Shown: positions 29,192 to 39,282 of the stretch, piece after piece
Position numbering within the stretch: the stretch's first letter is position 1
Layout of the letters: each line of letters starts with the position of its first letter
DNA from: Kocuria sp. cx-455
GTDB taxonomy: Bacteria > Actinomycetota > Actinomycetes > Actinomycetales > Micrococcaceae
Direction: 5' to 3'
Assembly (NCBI RefSeq): GCF_014698015.1
Contig: NZ_JACXBS010000002.1
Coordinates: forward strand, 620,001-684,000
DNA: 64,000 nt
The notes under the pieces: generated by a model
Database searches by the model: none
Told to the model about the DNA's origin: nothing
What the model saw: the letters and a program-made list of their open reading frames with translations, nothing else
Translations under genes and position numbers: made by a program

Positions 29192-30178
29192 ATGGCATTG
29201 ACCGCATCGGTCAAAGACGAGCTTGCACACTTGCAGGTCAAGAAGTCCTCGGTTCGCGCCGCGGAGCTCTCCGCGCTACTGCGTTTCGCGAGTGGGCTGC
29301 ATATTGTGGGCGGCAGAATCGTGATCGAGGCGGAGCTGGATACCGAGGCCGCCGCGCGCCGCACAGCGCACGCCATCACTGAGGTCTACGGCCACAGCAC
29401 GGAACTGGGTGTGATGACCGGCAACGGGCTGCGTCGGGACAGGACCTGGATCGTGCGGGTCGCCCGGGACGGTGAGGCCCTGGCCCGCAGGACCGGCCTG
29501 TTGGACGCTCATGGCCGGCCCGTGCGGGGCCTGCCACCCTCGGTCGTGAACGGGACCGTGGAGGACGCCGCGGCAGTGATTCGCGGCGCGTTCCTCGCCC
29601 ACGGGTCGCTGACCGAACCGGGCAGAGCAGCAGCCATGGAATTCACGTGCCCCGGAACCGAAGCGGCCCTTGCCCTGGTAGGGGCGGCGCGCCGTCTGGA
29701 TGTCCTGGCCAAGGCCCGGCAGGTGCGCGGAATCGACCGCGTGGTCGTCCGGGACGGTGACACGATTGCCGCGCTGTTGACCCGCATGGGCGCGCATCAG
29801 AACCTCCTGCAGTGGGAGGATCGCCGCATGCGCAAGGAGGTTCGCGCGACCGCGAACCGGCTCGCGAATTTCGACGACGCGAACCTGCGCCGCTCCGCAC
29901 AGGCCGCAGTGACCGCCGGTGCCAAGGTGGAGCGAGCTCTCGAACTCCTCGGTGAAGAGGCTCCCGAACACCTGCGCGCGGCGGGAAAGCTGCGGGTGGC
30001 CAATAAGCAGGCGAGTCTTGACGAACTGGGCCGGTTGTCGGACCCACCGCTCACCAAGGACGCGATTGCCGGGCGGATCAGGCGTCTGCTTGCCATGGCG
30101 GACCGCCGCGCCGAGGACCTGGGAGTCCCCAATACGAGCGAATTCGCAGCGACCGCGGGGCTGCCGCAGCGGCGGTGA
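29192..30178 (+). CDS. whiA: DNA-binding protein WhiA
   Basis: 328 residues. WhiA has an N-terminal LAGLIDADG-homing-endonuclease-like fold (about 1-220, with [16 protein letters not shown] and [12 protein letters not shown]) and a C-terminal helix-turn-helix ([26 protein letters not shown]). In Streptomyces it acts with WhiB to switch on sporulation genes; in non-sporulating relatives it influences division and chromosome segregation. ATG 29192 is preceded by AAAGGAG at 9 bases spacing. Third gene of the conserved rapZ-yvcK-whiA cluster. Confidence 0.97.
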   Translation: MALTASVKDELAHLQVKKSSVRAAELSALLRFASGLHIVGGRIVIEAELDTEAAARRTAHAITEVYGHSTELGVMTGNGLRRDRTWIVRVARDGEALARRTGLLDAHGRPVRGLPPSVVNGTVEDAAAVIRGAFLAHGSLTEPGRAAAMEFTCPGTEAALALVGAARRLDVLAKARQVRGIDRVVVRDGDTIAALLTRMGAHQNLLQWEDRRMRKEVRATANRLANFDDANLRRSAQAAVTAGAKVERALELLGEEAPEHLRAAGKLRVANKQASLDELGRLSDPPLTKDAIAGRIRRLLAMADRRAEDLGVPNTSEFAATAGLPQRR

Positions 30179-30264
30179 CCGTAGCACACGGTCGAGAACG
30201 GCACATTGATGTGGGTTTATGTGGGAATTGATCGCGCTCAGCGTTCAAAAATCCGGGGATGCAC

Positions 30265-30293
30265 TGTCAAACATCCCGGTATCTCGATAGAAT
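30265..30293 (+). promoter_or_regulatory. Putative promoter of gap
   Basis: A good -10 element TAGAAT (30288-30293) has a poor -35 partner TGTCAA (30265-30270) at 17 bases spacing. It would start transcription near 30300, giving a leader of about 129 bases that contains the whole folded region before gap. Confidence 0.45.
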
Positions 30294-30311
30294 GGTCGTG
30301 GTAGAACACAT

Positions 30312-31436
<1,125 letters not shown>

Positions 31437-31448
31437 GTTAGACCTATG

Positions 31449-31485
31449 AGCGGCGCCGGTGCCCCTGGGGGGTACCGGCGCCGCT
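31449..31485 (+). terminator. Hairpin between gap and pgk
   Basis: 12-base perfect arms AGCGGCGCCGGT (31449-31460) and ACCGGCGCCGCT (31474-31485). No T-tract follows, so it may be a partial terminator or a stabilising 3' end that sets the gap level higher than pgk. Confidence 0.6.
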
Positions 31486-31527
31486 GTCATAAGGATCTGC
31501 TGTCTCACTGAAAGGGATGAACCGGAC

Positions 31528-32751
31528 ATGGCCAAATCGCTGGATGAACTGATTTCTGAGGGGGTCTCCGGCCGACGCGTGCTCGTCCGCTCGGACCTCA
31601 ACGTGCCCCTGGACGGCACCACCGTGACCGACGACGGTCGCGTGCGCGCCTCGCTACCCGTGCTCACCAAGCTAACCGCGGCCGGCGCCCGCGTGATCGT
31701 CATGGCCCACCTGGGGCGACCCAAGGGCCAGGTGGACCCCAAGTACTCGATCGCCCCGGCCGCGCAGAAGCTCGCTGAGCTGGCGGACGCGCCCGTCAAG
31801 GTCGCCACCGACGTGGTCGGCGAGGACGCCCGGGCCAAGGCCGAGGCGCTCCGGGACGGCGAAATCCTCGTGCTCGAAAACGTTCGTTACGATCCGCGTG
31901 AAACGTCCAAGGACGACGGCGAGCGGCAGGAATTCGCCGCCGAGCTTGCCGCGCTGACCGGAGACAACGGCGCCTACGTGGACGACGCCTTCGGAGCGGT
32001 CCACCGCAAGCACGCCTCCGTGTTCGATATTGCCCAGCAGCTTCCGGGGTACCTGGGGGACCTCGTCAAGACGGAAGTGGACGTGCTCAAGAAAGTCATT
32101 TCCGATCCCGAGCGACCCTTCGTGGTGGTCATGGGTGGTTCCAAGGTCTCGGACAAGCTGGCCGTGATCGACAACCTGATCGGCAAGGCGGATTCGCTGC
32201 TCATCGGCGGCGGCATGGTCTTCACCTTCCTGGCCGCCCAGGGCTACTCCGTGGGTGGCTCCCTGCTGGAGAAGGACCAGATCGACGTCGTGAAGGGATA
32301 CCTGGACAAAGCCTCGGCCGCTGGAACCGAGATCGTGCTGCCGGTGGACGTCGTCTACGCGGCCGCTTTCGACAAGGACGCCCAGCACGAAGTGCGCCCC
32401 GTGGAGGACATCGAGGGAGGCGAGGTCGGCGATTCGGGTCTCGGCCTGGACATCGGACCCGACTCCGCCCGAATCTTCGCGGAGCGGATCGGCTCCGCCA
32501 AGACCGTCTTCTGGAACGGCCCCGTGGGCGTGTTCGAAATGGACGCTTTCGCCAATGGCACCAAGGCCGTGGCGGACGCACTGGTCACCTCGGAGGCCAT
32601 GAGCGTGATCGGCGGCGGCGACTCCGCCTCGGCCGTCCGCAACCTGGGCTACAGCGACGACCAGTTCGGGCACATCTCCACCGGTGGCGGCGCTTCCCTG
32701 GAGTTCATCGAGGGCAAGCAACTTCCGGGTGTGGTGGCACTGGGCGCCTGA
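31528..32751 (+). CDS. pgk: Phosphoglycerate kinase
   Basis: 407 residues. The enzyme makes ATP from 1,3-bisphosphoglycerate. N-domain motifs GRRVLVRSDLNVPLD, MAHLGRPKG and NVRYDPRETSKD, and the nucleotide domain VVMGGSKVSDKLAVIDNLI with TVFWNGPVGVFEM and IGGGDSA are all present. Start at ATG 31528, with AAAGGGA upstream. The normal length and the order after gap make the assignment safe. Confidence 0.98.
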   Translation: MAKSLDELISEGVSGRRVLVRSDLNVPLDGTTVTDDGRVRASLPVLTKLTAAGARVIVMAHLGRPKGQVDPKYSIAPAAQKLAELADAPVKVATDVVGEDARAKAEALRDGEILVLENVRYDPRETSKDDGERQEFAAELAALTGDNGAYVDDAFGAVHRKHASVFDIAQQLPGYLGDLVKTEVDVLKKVISDPERPFVVVMGGSKVSDKLAVIDNLIGKADSLLIGGGMVFTFLAAQGYSVGGSLLEKDQIDVVKGYLDKASAAGTEIVLPVDVVYAAAFDKDAQHEVRPVEDIEGGEVGDSGLGLDIGPDSARIFAERIGSAKTVFWNGPVGVFEMDAFANGTKAVADALVTSEAMSVIGGGDSASAVRNLGYSDDQFGHISTGGGASLEFIEGKQLPGVVALGA

Positions 32752-32777
32752 TACCCGCCCCGAACCGATCATGAGTG

Positions 32778-32815
32778 CCGCGCGGGGCCCGTGTTACGAC
32801 AGGGGCTCCGCGCGG
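32778..32815 (+). terminator. Hairpin between pgk and tpiA
   Basis: CCGCGCGG at 32778-32785 and again at 32808-32815; each is self-complementary, so they pair with one another, extended by GCCC and GGGC inside. A T-rich stretch follows. It lies just before the tpiA ribosome-binding site and may modulate readthrough. Confidence 0.5.
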
Positions 32816-32835
32816 TTTGATTCAAAGGAGAAGCT

Positions 32836-33651
32836 ATGACCAGCAAGACCGATGGAAACTTCGACCGCACACCCCTGATTGCGGGCAACTGGAAGATGAA
32901 CATGGACCACGCGCAAGGGATCGCCCTGCTGCAGAAGCTCGCGTGGACCCTCAAGGACGCCAAGCATGATTTCCAGCGCGTCGAAGTGGCCGTGTTCCCG
33001 CCGTTCACGGACCTGCGTTCGGTGCAGTCACTGGTCGAGGGCGACGGATTGCAGATCGGGTACGGCGCCCAGGATCTTTCCGATCAGGATTCCGGAGCCT
33101 ACACCGGTGACATTTCCGGCGAGTTCCTGGCCAAGCTGGGGTGCAGCTACGCACTGGTGGGCCACTCCGAGCGCCGTACCGTGCACCAGGAATCGGATGA
33201 GCTGTGCCGGGACAAGATCCGGGCGGCCATTCGTCACAACCTGACCCCCGTGCTGTGCATTGGGGAGGGCCTGAACGAGCGCCAGTCCGGCAATCACGTG
33301 GCCTTCACCCTCGAGCAGTTGCGCGGCAGCCTGGCGGATTTGAACGAGAAGGAACTCGAAGGCCTCGTGGTCGCCTACGAACCCGTGTGGGCCATCGGCA
33401 CCGGCGAAGTGGCCGGGCCGGAGGACGCGCAGGAGATGGCCGCGGCCATTCGCAAGGAACTCGGCACGCTGTACAGTGAAGACTTCGCGCGGGCCACCCG
33501 TGTTCTTTACGGTGGCTCGGTCAAGTCCTCCAACGTGGCGAACATTCTGGCCGGCTCCGACGTGGACGGTGCCCTGGTGGGCGGGGCCAGCTTGGATGCC
33601 GAGGAGTTTGCTAAGATTGCACGGTTCGAGCAGCATCTGCTCAACAACTAA
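32836..33651 (+). CDS. tpiA: Triosephosphate isomerase
   Basis: 271 residues. It interconverts dihydroxyacetone phosphate and glyceraldehyde-3-phosphate. AGNWKMN carries the catalytic Lys, VGHSERR the catalytic His, and [12 protein letters not shown] the catalytic Glu; [16 protein letters not shown] is the phosphate-binding end. ATG 32836 with a strong AAAGGAG 5 bases upstream. An N-terminal extension of about 12 residues precedes the first strand. Confidence 0.98.
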   Translation: MTSKTDGNFDRTPLIAGNWKMNMDHAQGIALLQKLAWTLKDAKHDFQRVEVAVFPPFTDLRSVQSLVEGDGLQIGYGAQDLSDQDSGAYTGDISGEFLAKLGCSYALVGHSERRTVHQESDELCRDKIRAAIRHNLTPVLCIGEGLNERQSGNHVAFTLEQLRGSLADLNEKELEGLVVAYEPVWAIGTGEVAGPEDAQEMAAAIRKELGTLYSEDFARATRVLYGGSVKSSNVANILAGSDVDGALVGGASLDAEEFAKIARFEQHLLNN

Positions 33652-33732
33652 GCGTTCCAACGAGCGGTTCACGGAGAGACTCCGTGTCGCTCCCACGCTC
33701 GATCAGCGACTCCCCAGGAATTGAGGCTTTAC

Positions 33733-33987
33733 GTGGAGATCCTGCAGCTTGCCCTGCAAGTGATCATTGTGGTCACCAGCATTCTGTGCGTGATGTTCGT
33801 GCTGCTCAACAAGGGCAAGGGCGGCGGCCTGTCCGACATGTTCGGCGGCGGCATGACCCAGTCCTTGAACACCTCGGGAGCAGCCCAGAAGAACGTGGTC
33901 CGCATGACCACCGTACTGGCGATCGTGTGGGTCCTGGCCATCGTGGGCTACGCGCTCTCCCTGCGGTTCGCGCCCCCCGTGGTGTGA
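33733..33987 (+). CDS. secG: Preprotein translocase subunit SecG
   Basis: 84 residues. SecG supports SecYEG-mediated export. Two membrane helices (LALQVIIVVTSILCVMFVLL and MTTVLAIVWVLAIVGYALSL) flank the conserved cytoplasmic loop NKGKGGGLSDMFGGG. The GTG at 33733 is chosen: GAGG lies 6 bases upstream and the encoded start fits homologues. secG after tpiA is a common bacterial order. Confidence 0.95.
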   Translation: MEILQLALQVIIVVTSILCVMFVLLNKGKGGGLSDMFGGGMTQSLNTSGAAQKNVVRMTTVLAIVWVLAIVGYALSLRFAPPVV

Positions 33988-34001
33988 GCGCCGACGGCAT
34001 C

Positions 34002-34045
34002 GCGCAAGGCCCGGAGACTTATGTCTGCGGGCCTTGCGCATTTTT
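34002..34045 (+). terminator. Intrinsic terminator after secG
   Basis: 12-base perfect arms GCGCAAGGCCCG (34002-34013) and CGGGCCTTGCGC (34028-34039), followed by A and five T. A textbook rho-independent terminator closing the gap-pgk-tpiA-secG unit. Confidence 0.92.
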
Positions 34046-34076
34046 CGGCTAAAAGTCCGTGGCACCCCCGGCCGCA

Positions 34077-34150
34077 GGCGGCCACAGGTGAGGTGGCGGC
34101 AGCGCCGTCGGCAGGTGGCCACACGTGAGGTACTGGCAGCGCCGTCGGCA
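34077..34150. repeat. Two adjacent 37-bp imperfect direct repeats
   Basis: Copies at 34077-34113 and 34114-34150 agree at 32 of 37 positions, with the final 16 bases (GGCAGCGCCGTCGGCA) identical. They are directly joined and lie in the non-coding space between secG and pgl. No coding potential is seen. Confidence 0.8.
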
Positions 34151-34173
34151 TCCCTAGACGGTCAAGGATCGTA

Positions 34174-34263
34174 AGAACCCCGCGACACACCTGAGGTGCC
34201 GGTGGGGCCCTTCTGGCCCATGCCAGGGGTTCCACCGGCACCTCAGGTGTCTGTCGGGGTTCT
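34174..34263. repeat. Long inverted repeat (32-bp arms) before the pgl stop
   Basis: Arms 34174-34205 and 34232-34263 are complementary at 29 of 32 positions (AGAACCCCG... to ...CGGGGTTCT) around a 26-base loop. The hairpin ends 2 bases before the end of pgl and probably terminates the pentose-phosphate transcript on the minus strand. It is longer than normal terminators. Confidence 0.75.
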
Positions 34264-34265
34264 GG

Positions 34266-35036
34266 TTAGCCCTCGGGATCCTGGGGGAGACCGGGGAGGG
34301 CGTCCTCCGTGACGAGCAGCAGGGTTTCCTGGGTGCCTCGCACTGCGCTACCGGGTGCGGACTGTGCGGTCGCTTCCGGATCGCGGATGGCCGCGAGTGC
34401 CTCCGCCTTGGCGCCGCCGGCCACCAGCAACCACACCCGGTCCGCCGAATTGATCGCGGGCAGGCTCATGGTCACCCGCGTGGGCGGTGGTTTGGGGGAG
34501 TCGTGCACGGCCATCACCGGGGTGTTCGTCACGGTCACCTCGTGACGTCCCGGAAACAGCGACGCCACATGGGTGTCCGGGCCCAGACTGAGCAGCAGCA
34601 GGTCGAAACGGGGCAATTCACCGTCCTCGCCCTCCTGCTGAGCGGCGGTGGCGAGCTCTTCGCGGTAATCGGCGGCGGCTTCCTCGGCGGTGCTCATCTC
34701 ATCCGATGCCGCAATGGGGTGAATACGGTCCCATTCCAGATCCAACTGCCCCTGGGCGGCGTCGGCGGCTTGCACACCGTTGCGTTCGGAATCCGAGCCG
34801 GGTACGAATCGCTCGTCCGACCACCACACGTTCACGCGGGACCAGTCGACCAGTGCGGAATCCGGATCGTTGGCGACCGCCTGGATCACCGCGTTTCCCA
34901 TGCTGCCGCCGGTCAGCACCAGCGTGGCCTCACCGCGTTCGTCCTGGGCCTGCTCCAACACGGAGATGACCCGCCGGGACGTCTCCTGGGCGAGTTGCTC
35001 CTGACTACCGTGGGGGACAATGCGGGCGTGGTTCAC
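34266..35036 (-). CDS. pgl: 6-phosphogluconolactonase
   Basis: 256 residues. The enzyme hydrolyses 6-phosphogluconolactone in the oxidative pentose phosphate pathway. VLTGGSMGNAVIQAV, VNVWWSDERFVPGSDSERN, LLLLSLGPDTHVASLFPG and RVTMSLPAI are the usual motifs. The family normally reads GxGxDGHxAS; here DTHVAS replaces DGHxAS. GTG at 35036 overlaps the opcA stop as GTGA, with GGAGAGG upstream. Last gene of the zwf-opcA-pgl unit. Confidence 0.95.
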   Translation of the reverse strand: MNHARIVPHGSQEQLAQETSRRVISVLEQAQDERGEATLVLTGGSMGNAVIQAVANDPDSALVDWSRVNVWWSDERFVPGSDSERNGVQAADAAQGQLDLEWDRIHPIAASDEMSTAEEAAADYREELATAAQQEGEDGELPRFDLLLLSLGPDTHVASLFPGRHEVTVTNTPVMAVHDSPKPPPTRVTMSLPAINSADRVWLLVAGGAKAEALAAIRDPEATAQSAPGSAVRGTQETLLLVTEDALPGLPQDPEG

Positions 35037-35992
35037 TGGGACACCTCTCCGTCCGTGGCCTCTCCAACGGCCTCTTCCAGCCGTGCGCTTTGCAGCGCCT
35101 TGGTGATGACATCGCCGTAGACCTCGTCCGGATCGAGCCGTCGTAGTTCTTCGGCCAGACACACATTGAGGTCACGCACCGGCATGGCGATCTGCTGATC
35201 CGGCTGGCCGGGTTGCCTGAGGACGGCCACGGTACTGCCGGGGCGGTGCAGTTCGATAGGGCCCTCATCCGTGACCAGAGTGACCCGTTCCATCCCGGAG
35301 CACTCCGACTGGGTGATGAACTTCGCCTCGCAACCCAACGCGCCGGCCAACCACACGCCCATGAGCACCACCGAGGGGGAGCGTTCCGCGCCCTCCACAA
35401 TGACTTCACGCACGGGTACGGAACCGATCTGATCGAACACCGCGGCAAGTTGGATCCGCCAGCTGGTAATGCGGGTCCACGCCAGATCGGTGTCACCCGG
35501 CCGGTACTGCTGGGACAGCTGCCGCAGTGACGTGAACGGGTCGTCGGCGCGGGAGGAATCGGTGATGCGCCGGTGAGCGATCTTCCCGATGGACGACTCA
35601 CCGGGGGAGTCCGGGAAATCGTGGGGCCACCACGCCACAATGGGTGCATCCGGCAGCAACAACGCGGAGATCAGCGTTTCCGTGGGTTCGGCGAGTTCAC
35701 CGTAGCCGTGCAGAATGATCACTTCCGAGGCGCCGGCGTCCCCGCCCATGCGCAACTGAGCATCCAGCCGGGTAGCCTCGTTCGCGGAGTGCGCCACGTG
35801 CACGATGATGCGGCACGGGTGTTCGTGGCTGGCAAAATTGGCGGCTTCTATGGCCATTTCCGAGTGACCGGCGCGCGCCAGGATCACCAGCGTGAGCACC
35901 CGGCCCAGGGTCACCACCCCGTTCTCGTCCCGCAGCGCGTGCAGCTTCTTCTCGATGAGCGAGGTGGTGGTGTTTTCCATTTGTACGATCAC
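35033..35992 (-). CDS. opcA: Glucose-6-phosphate dehydrogenase assembly protein OpcA
   Basis: 319 residues. OpcA stimulates and helps assemble glucose-6-phosphate dehydrogenase, as shown in cyanobacteria and corynebacteria. The N-terminal ENTTTSLIEKKL and the central LLLPDAPIVAWWPHDFPDSP are characteristic. The GTG start overlaps the zwf stop by 4 bases, and the C-terminus overlaps pgl, so stoichiometry is probably set by translational coupling. Confidence 0.95.
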   Translation of the reverse strand: MIVQMENTTTSLIEKKLHALRDENGVVTLGRVLTLVILARAGHSEMAIEAANFASHEHPCRIIVHVAHSANEATRLDAQLRMGGDAGASEVIILHGYGELAEPTETLISALLLPDAPIVAWWPHDFPDSPGESSIGKIAHRRITDSSRADDPFTSLRQLSQQYRPGDTDLAWTRITSWRIQLAAVFDQIGSVPVREVIVEGAERSPSVVLMGVWLAGALGCEAKFITQSECSGMERVTLVTDEGPIELHRPGSTVAVLRQPGQPDQQIAMPVRDLNVCLAEELRRLDPDEVYGDVITKALQSARLEEAVGEATDGEVSQ

Positions 35993-37527
35993 GGTCGCCT
36001 CCAGACACGTCCGTCGCGAGCCATGAGCTGATCCGCCGAGTCCGGACCCCAGGATCCGGGTGCGTAAGCGTCAGGCATGATGTGGTGTCCCGCCCAGTAC
36101 TGCTCGAAGGGGTCCAGGATCTTCCAGGACAGCTCGACCTCCGAGTGGTCGGGGAACAGTGGTGGCTCGCCCAGAAGCACGTCCAAGATCAGTCGTTCGT
36201 ACGCCTCCGGGCTTGATTCGGTGAATGCGTGGCCGTACCCGAAGTCCATGGTCACATCCCGGATCTCCGACTGGGTGCCGGGAACCTTGGAACCGAACCG
36301 GATGGTCACGCCCTCGTCCGGCTGAATGCGGATCACAATGGCGTTCTGACCGAAATCGTCCTTATCGGGGGAGCGGAACAGCAGATTGGGCGACTTCTTG
36401 AACACCACGGCGATCTCGGTCACCCGTCGGCCCAGGCGTTTGCCGGCCCGCAGGTAGAACGGCACTCCCGCCCAGCGGCGGTTGTTGATCCCGAGGCGCA
36501 GGGCCGCGTACGTCTCCGTGCGGGAATCGGCGGGAATGTCCTGTTCCTGAAGGAATCCCTTGACTTCGGCACCGCCTTGCAGACCCGCCGAATACTGCCC
36601 CAGGGCGGAGTAGGCGCCCAGGTCATCCGGGAGGATCACCGATTCCAGGACCTTCGCCTTCTCGCGACGCAGGTGATGCGCGGAGAACGCCGGCGGTTCC
36701 TCCATAGCCGTGAAGGCGAGCAACTGCAGCAGGTGATTCTGGATGACGTCGCGGGCGGCGCCCACGCCGTCGTAGTACCCGGCGCGCGACCCGATACCGA
36801 TGTCCTCGGCCATGGTGATCTGCACGTGGTCCACGTAACGGGTGTCCCACAACGGTTCGAACATCTGGTTCGCGAAACGCAGGGCCAGGATGTTCTGAAC
36901 CGTTTCCTTACCCAGGTAGTGGTCGATGCGGAACACACTGTCCGCGGGGAACACCCGTTCCACGATCGCGTTGAGTTCGCGGGCCGATTCGAGGTCGTGA
37001 CCGAAGGGTTTCTCAATGACCACGCGCCGCCACCCCTGACTGCCGTTGCTGTCCGCGAGGTCGTGGTCGGCGAGTTTCTGGCACACCACGTCGAAGGCCT
37101 TGGGCGGGATCGACAGGTAGAACGCGTGGTTACCACGGGTGCCACGGGATGCGTCGAGTTCCGCGAGCGTCTCGGCGAGACGTCCGTAGGCGGCGTCGTC
37201 GTCAAAATTGCCGTGGACGAAACGCAAGCCGGAGGCGAACTGCGCCCACATGTCCTCGTTGAACGGCGTGCGGGCATTGCCCGCAATGGACTTCTTCACG
37301 TAGTCGGCGAACTGCGTGTCGTTCCAGTCGCGCCGACCGAAGCCCACCAAGGAGAACGAGGGGGGCAGCAAACCGCGGTTGGCCAGATCGTACATGGCCG
37401 GTAGCAGCTTCTTCTTGGCGAGGTCGCCGGTCACGCCGAAAAGCACGAGGGACGACGGCGCCGCGACGCGCGTCAGGCGCCGGTCGCGTGGATCTCGCAG
37501 CGGGTTGCTGTTGGTGTGGTGAGGCAC
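35989..37527 (-). CDS. zwf: Glucose-6-phosphate 1-dehydrogenase
   Basis: 512 residues. It oxidises glucose-6-phosphate with NADP+ and feeds the pentose phosphate pathway. The dinucleotide motif FGVTGDLAKKK is near the N-terminus; the active-site motif RIDHYLGKETVQN holds catalytic His and Lys. The GTG at 37527, preceded by GGGAGC at short spacing, gives MPHHTNSNPLRDPRDRRL, matching actinobacterial homologues. The open frame further upstream is not similar to the family. Confidence 0.97.
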   Translation of the reverse strand: MPHHTNSNPLRDPRDRRLTRVAAPSSLVLFGVTGDLAKKKLLPAMYDLANRGLLPPSFSLVGFGRRDWNDTQFADYVKKSIAGNARTPFNEDMWAQFASGLRFVHGNFDDDAAYGRLAETLAELDASRGTRGNHAFYLSIPPKAFDVVCQKLADHDLADSNGSQGWRRVVIEKPFGHDLESARELNAIVERVFPADSVFRIDHYLGKETVQNILALRFANQMFEPLWDTRYVDHVQITMAEDIGIGSRAGYYDGVGAARDVIQNHLLQLLAFTAMEEPPAFSAHHLRREKAKVLESVILPDDLGAYSALGQYSAGLQGGAEVKGFLQEQDIPADSRTETYAALRLGINNRRWAGVPFYLRAGKRLGRRVTEIAVVFKKSPNLLFRSPDKDDFGQNAIVIRIQPDEGVTIRFGSKVPGTQSEIRDVTMDFGYGHAFTESSPEAYERLILDVLLGEPPLFPDHSEVELSWKILDPFEQYWAGHHIMPDAYAPGSWGPDSADQLMARDGRVWRRP

Positions 37528-37625
37528 AATGCTCCCTGACTCATCCGGGTCAACGGACCGGGGTGCAGCGACGTGGGCGTGACACCCCGGTCCGCGGTGA
37601 CCGGAAAATATGAATAGTAATAATG

Positions 37626-39230
37626 TTAGAGCTCGGTGGTGGCTTCCATCAGCTGCTTCACGCCCGCGGCGCGATCCGTGAGGCGCAAGCGCAACACCGG
37701 GCGGTGGTGATCCTTGAGCACCTGCGCATCCCCGTGGGCCTGGGCTGAAATCAACTCGCCGAACGAGAACGGGATCCCGGGAATGTCCACGTCCGTGTCC
37801 GTCGCGGCCGTGATCTGAAGGTACACACCCTGGGCCGGTCCGCCCTTGTGGTACTGACCGGTCGAGTGCAAGAACCGCGGACCCCACCCGAATGTCACGG
37901 GGCGGCCGGTCTTCTCGGCCAGTAGCGGACGGATCTTCTCGAGTTCCGCCCAGCCCAGACGGTCGAAGTACGCCTGCACGCTCACGTAACCATCCTCGGG
38001 CAGCTGACCCAGCAGGGCCTTGAGTGCCTCGGTCACCGTGGTCGCACCCTGAAGCACTTGCTCGGCACCGCGGATTTCAATGGCACCGTCGGTGGCTTCC
38101 GCCGGGCTGGGCTCCGGGGACGAAGCCAGCAGCGCGCGGGTCGCGTTCTTGGCGGATTCAACGTCCGGCTGATTGTAGGGATCAATTCCCAGGAGCCGTC
38201 CGGCCACGGCGGTGGCCACCTCGAACGCCATCATCATGGCGGCCAGGGAGCCGGAGATCGCAACGCTATCTTCCTGATCCGCGGGTTCGGCGTCGTCGGC
38301 GACGAGGGAGATCGCCAGGATGTCGTCCGCTCCGCTGGTCAGCTCGGGAGCGGATTCGGCAACGACCACCGGCAGCACACCCGTGCCGGACTTACCGGTG
38401 GACTCCGCAATGAGCTGCTCGGCCCAGTCCGCGAAACCCACTACCGGCGCGCCGTTGTTGACGATCACGATCTTGTCGCGCAACGGTTTGGTCCCGCCCA
38501 GTGCCGCGCCCAGGCGCAGGCCGATATTGTCCTCGTCATCGTCGCGCAGGAACTCGGCCGCTTCCTCGGCGTCGTCCAACAGCTGCTCGATGTCCACGCC
38601 CGCCAGTCCGGAGGGCACCAGGCCGAACGCGGTGAGGGCGGAGAAACGACCGCCCACATTGGGATCCGCGTTGAAGACCTTGCGGTACCCGGCCTCGCGG
38701 GCGGAGCCGTCCATGGGCGAGCCCGGATCGGTCACCACCACGATGCGCTGCGGCGCATTGATACCGGCGTTCTCGAAGGCCGCTACGAACGCACGGCGCG
38801 CCGAGTCCGTCTCGACAGTGGATCCGGACTTCGAGGAAACCACCAGGGCGGTCTTGTCGAGATCCTGCAATGCCAGCTGCACCATGTCGGGGTCGGTGGA
38901 GTCCAACACGAAGAGGTCCACGCCCTCGGTGCGGGTGATGACCTCTGGCGCCAGGGACGAGCCCCCCATGCCCGCCAGCACGAACCGCGTGACCCCTTCG
39001 GAGGCGAAGTCATCGCGCAACTGCACGATCTCGGCCACGAGCGGACGCGACACCGTAGCGGCCTCGGTCCACCCCAGACGAATCCCGGCCTCTTCCTGGG
39101 CCGCGGGTCCCCACAGGGTGGGGTCCTTGGCGAAGAGTCTGGATGCGAAGCGTTCCTCGACCAGGCCGGGGACCGCGGATTCAATGGCCTGACGTGCGGC
39201 GCCTGCCGCAGACAATGACAGTGAGCTCAT
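37626..39230 (-). CDS. pgi: Glucose-6-phosphate isomerase
   Basis: 534 residues. It interconverts glucose-6-phosphate and fructose-6-phosphate and sits here within the pentose phosphate cluster, between tal and zwf. SIS-type motifs are present: VLAGMGGSSLAPEV, VVSSKSGSTVETDS (sugar-phosphate binding), and the catalytic region near GRFSALTAFGLVPSGLAG. The C-terminal half QYHKGGPAQGVYLQIT follows the family seen in Arthrobacter-type genomes. ATG 39230 has GAGGAGG about 10 bases upstream. Confidence 0.95.
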   Translation of the reverse strand: MSSLSLSAAGAARQAIESAVPGLVEERFASRLFAKDPTLWGPAAQEEAGIRLGWTEAATVSRPLVAEIVQLRDDFASEGVTRFVLAGMGGSSLAPEVITRTEGVDLFVLDSTDPDMVQLALQDLDKTALVVSSKSGSTVETDSARRAFVAAFENAGINAPQRIVVVTDPGSPMDGSAREAGYRKVFNADPNVGGRFSALTAFGLVPSGLAGVDIEQLLDDAEEAAEFLRDDDEDNIGLRLGAALGGTKPLRDKIVIVNNGAPVVGFADWAEQLIAESTGKSGTGVLPVVVAESAPELTSGADDILAISLVADDAEPADQEDSVAISGSLAAMMMAFEVATAVAGRLLGIDPYNQPDVESAKNATRALLASSPEPSPAEATDGAIEIRGAEQVLQGATTVTEALKALLGQLPEDGYVSVQAYFDRLGWAELEKIRPLLAEKTGRPVTFGWGPRFLHSTGQYHKGGPAQGVYLQITAATDTDVDIPGIPFSFGELISAQAHGDAQVLKDHHRPVLRLRLTDRAAGVKQLMEATTEL

Positions 39231-39282
39231 ATGGAGCCTCCTCGTGGGTGCGATGGGTGCTGGTGGGTGGGCGGTCGGTGTG

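Noticed and set aside
34077-34150. A CRISPR array
   Set aside because: Two directly joined repeats without spacers, and no cas genes.
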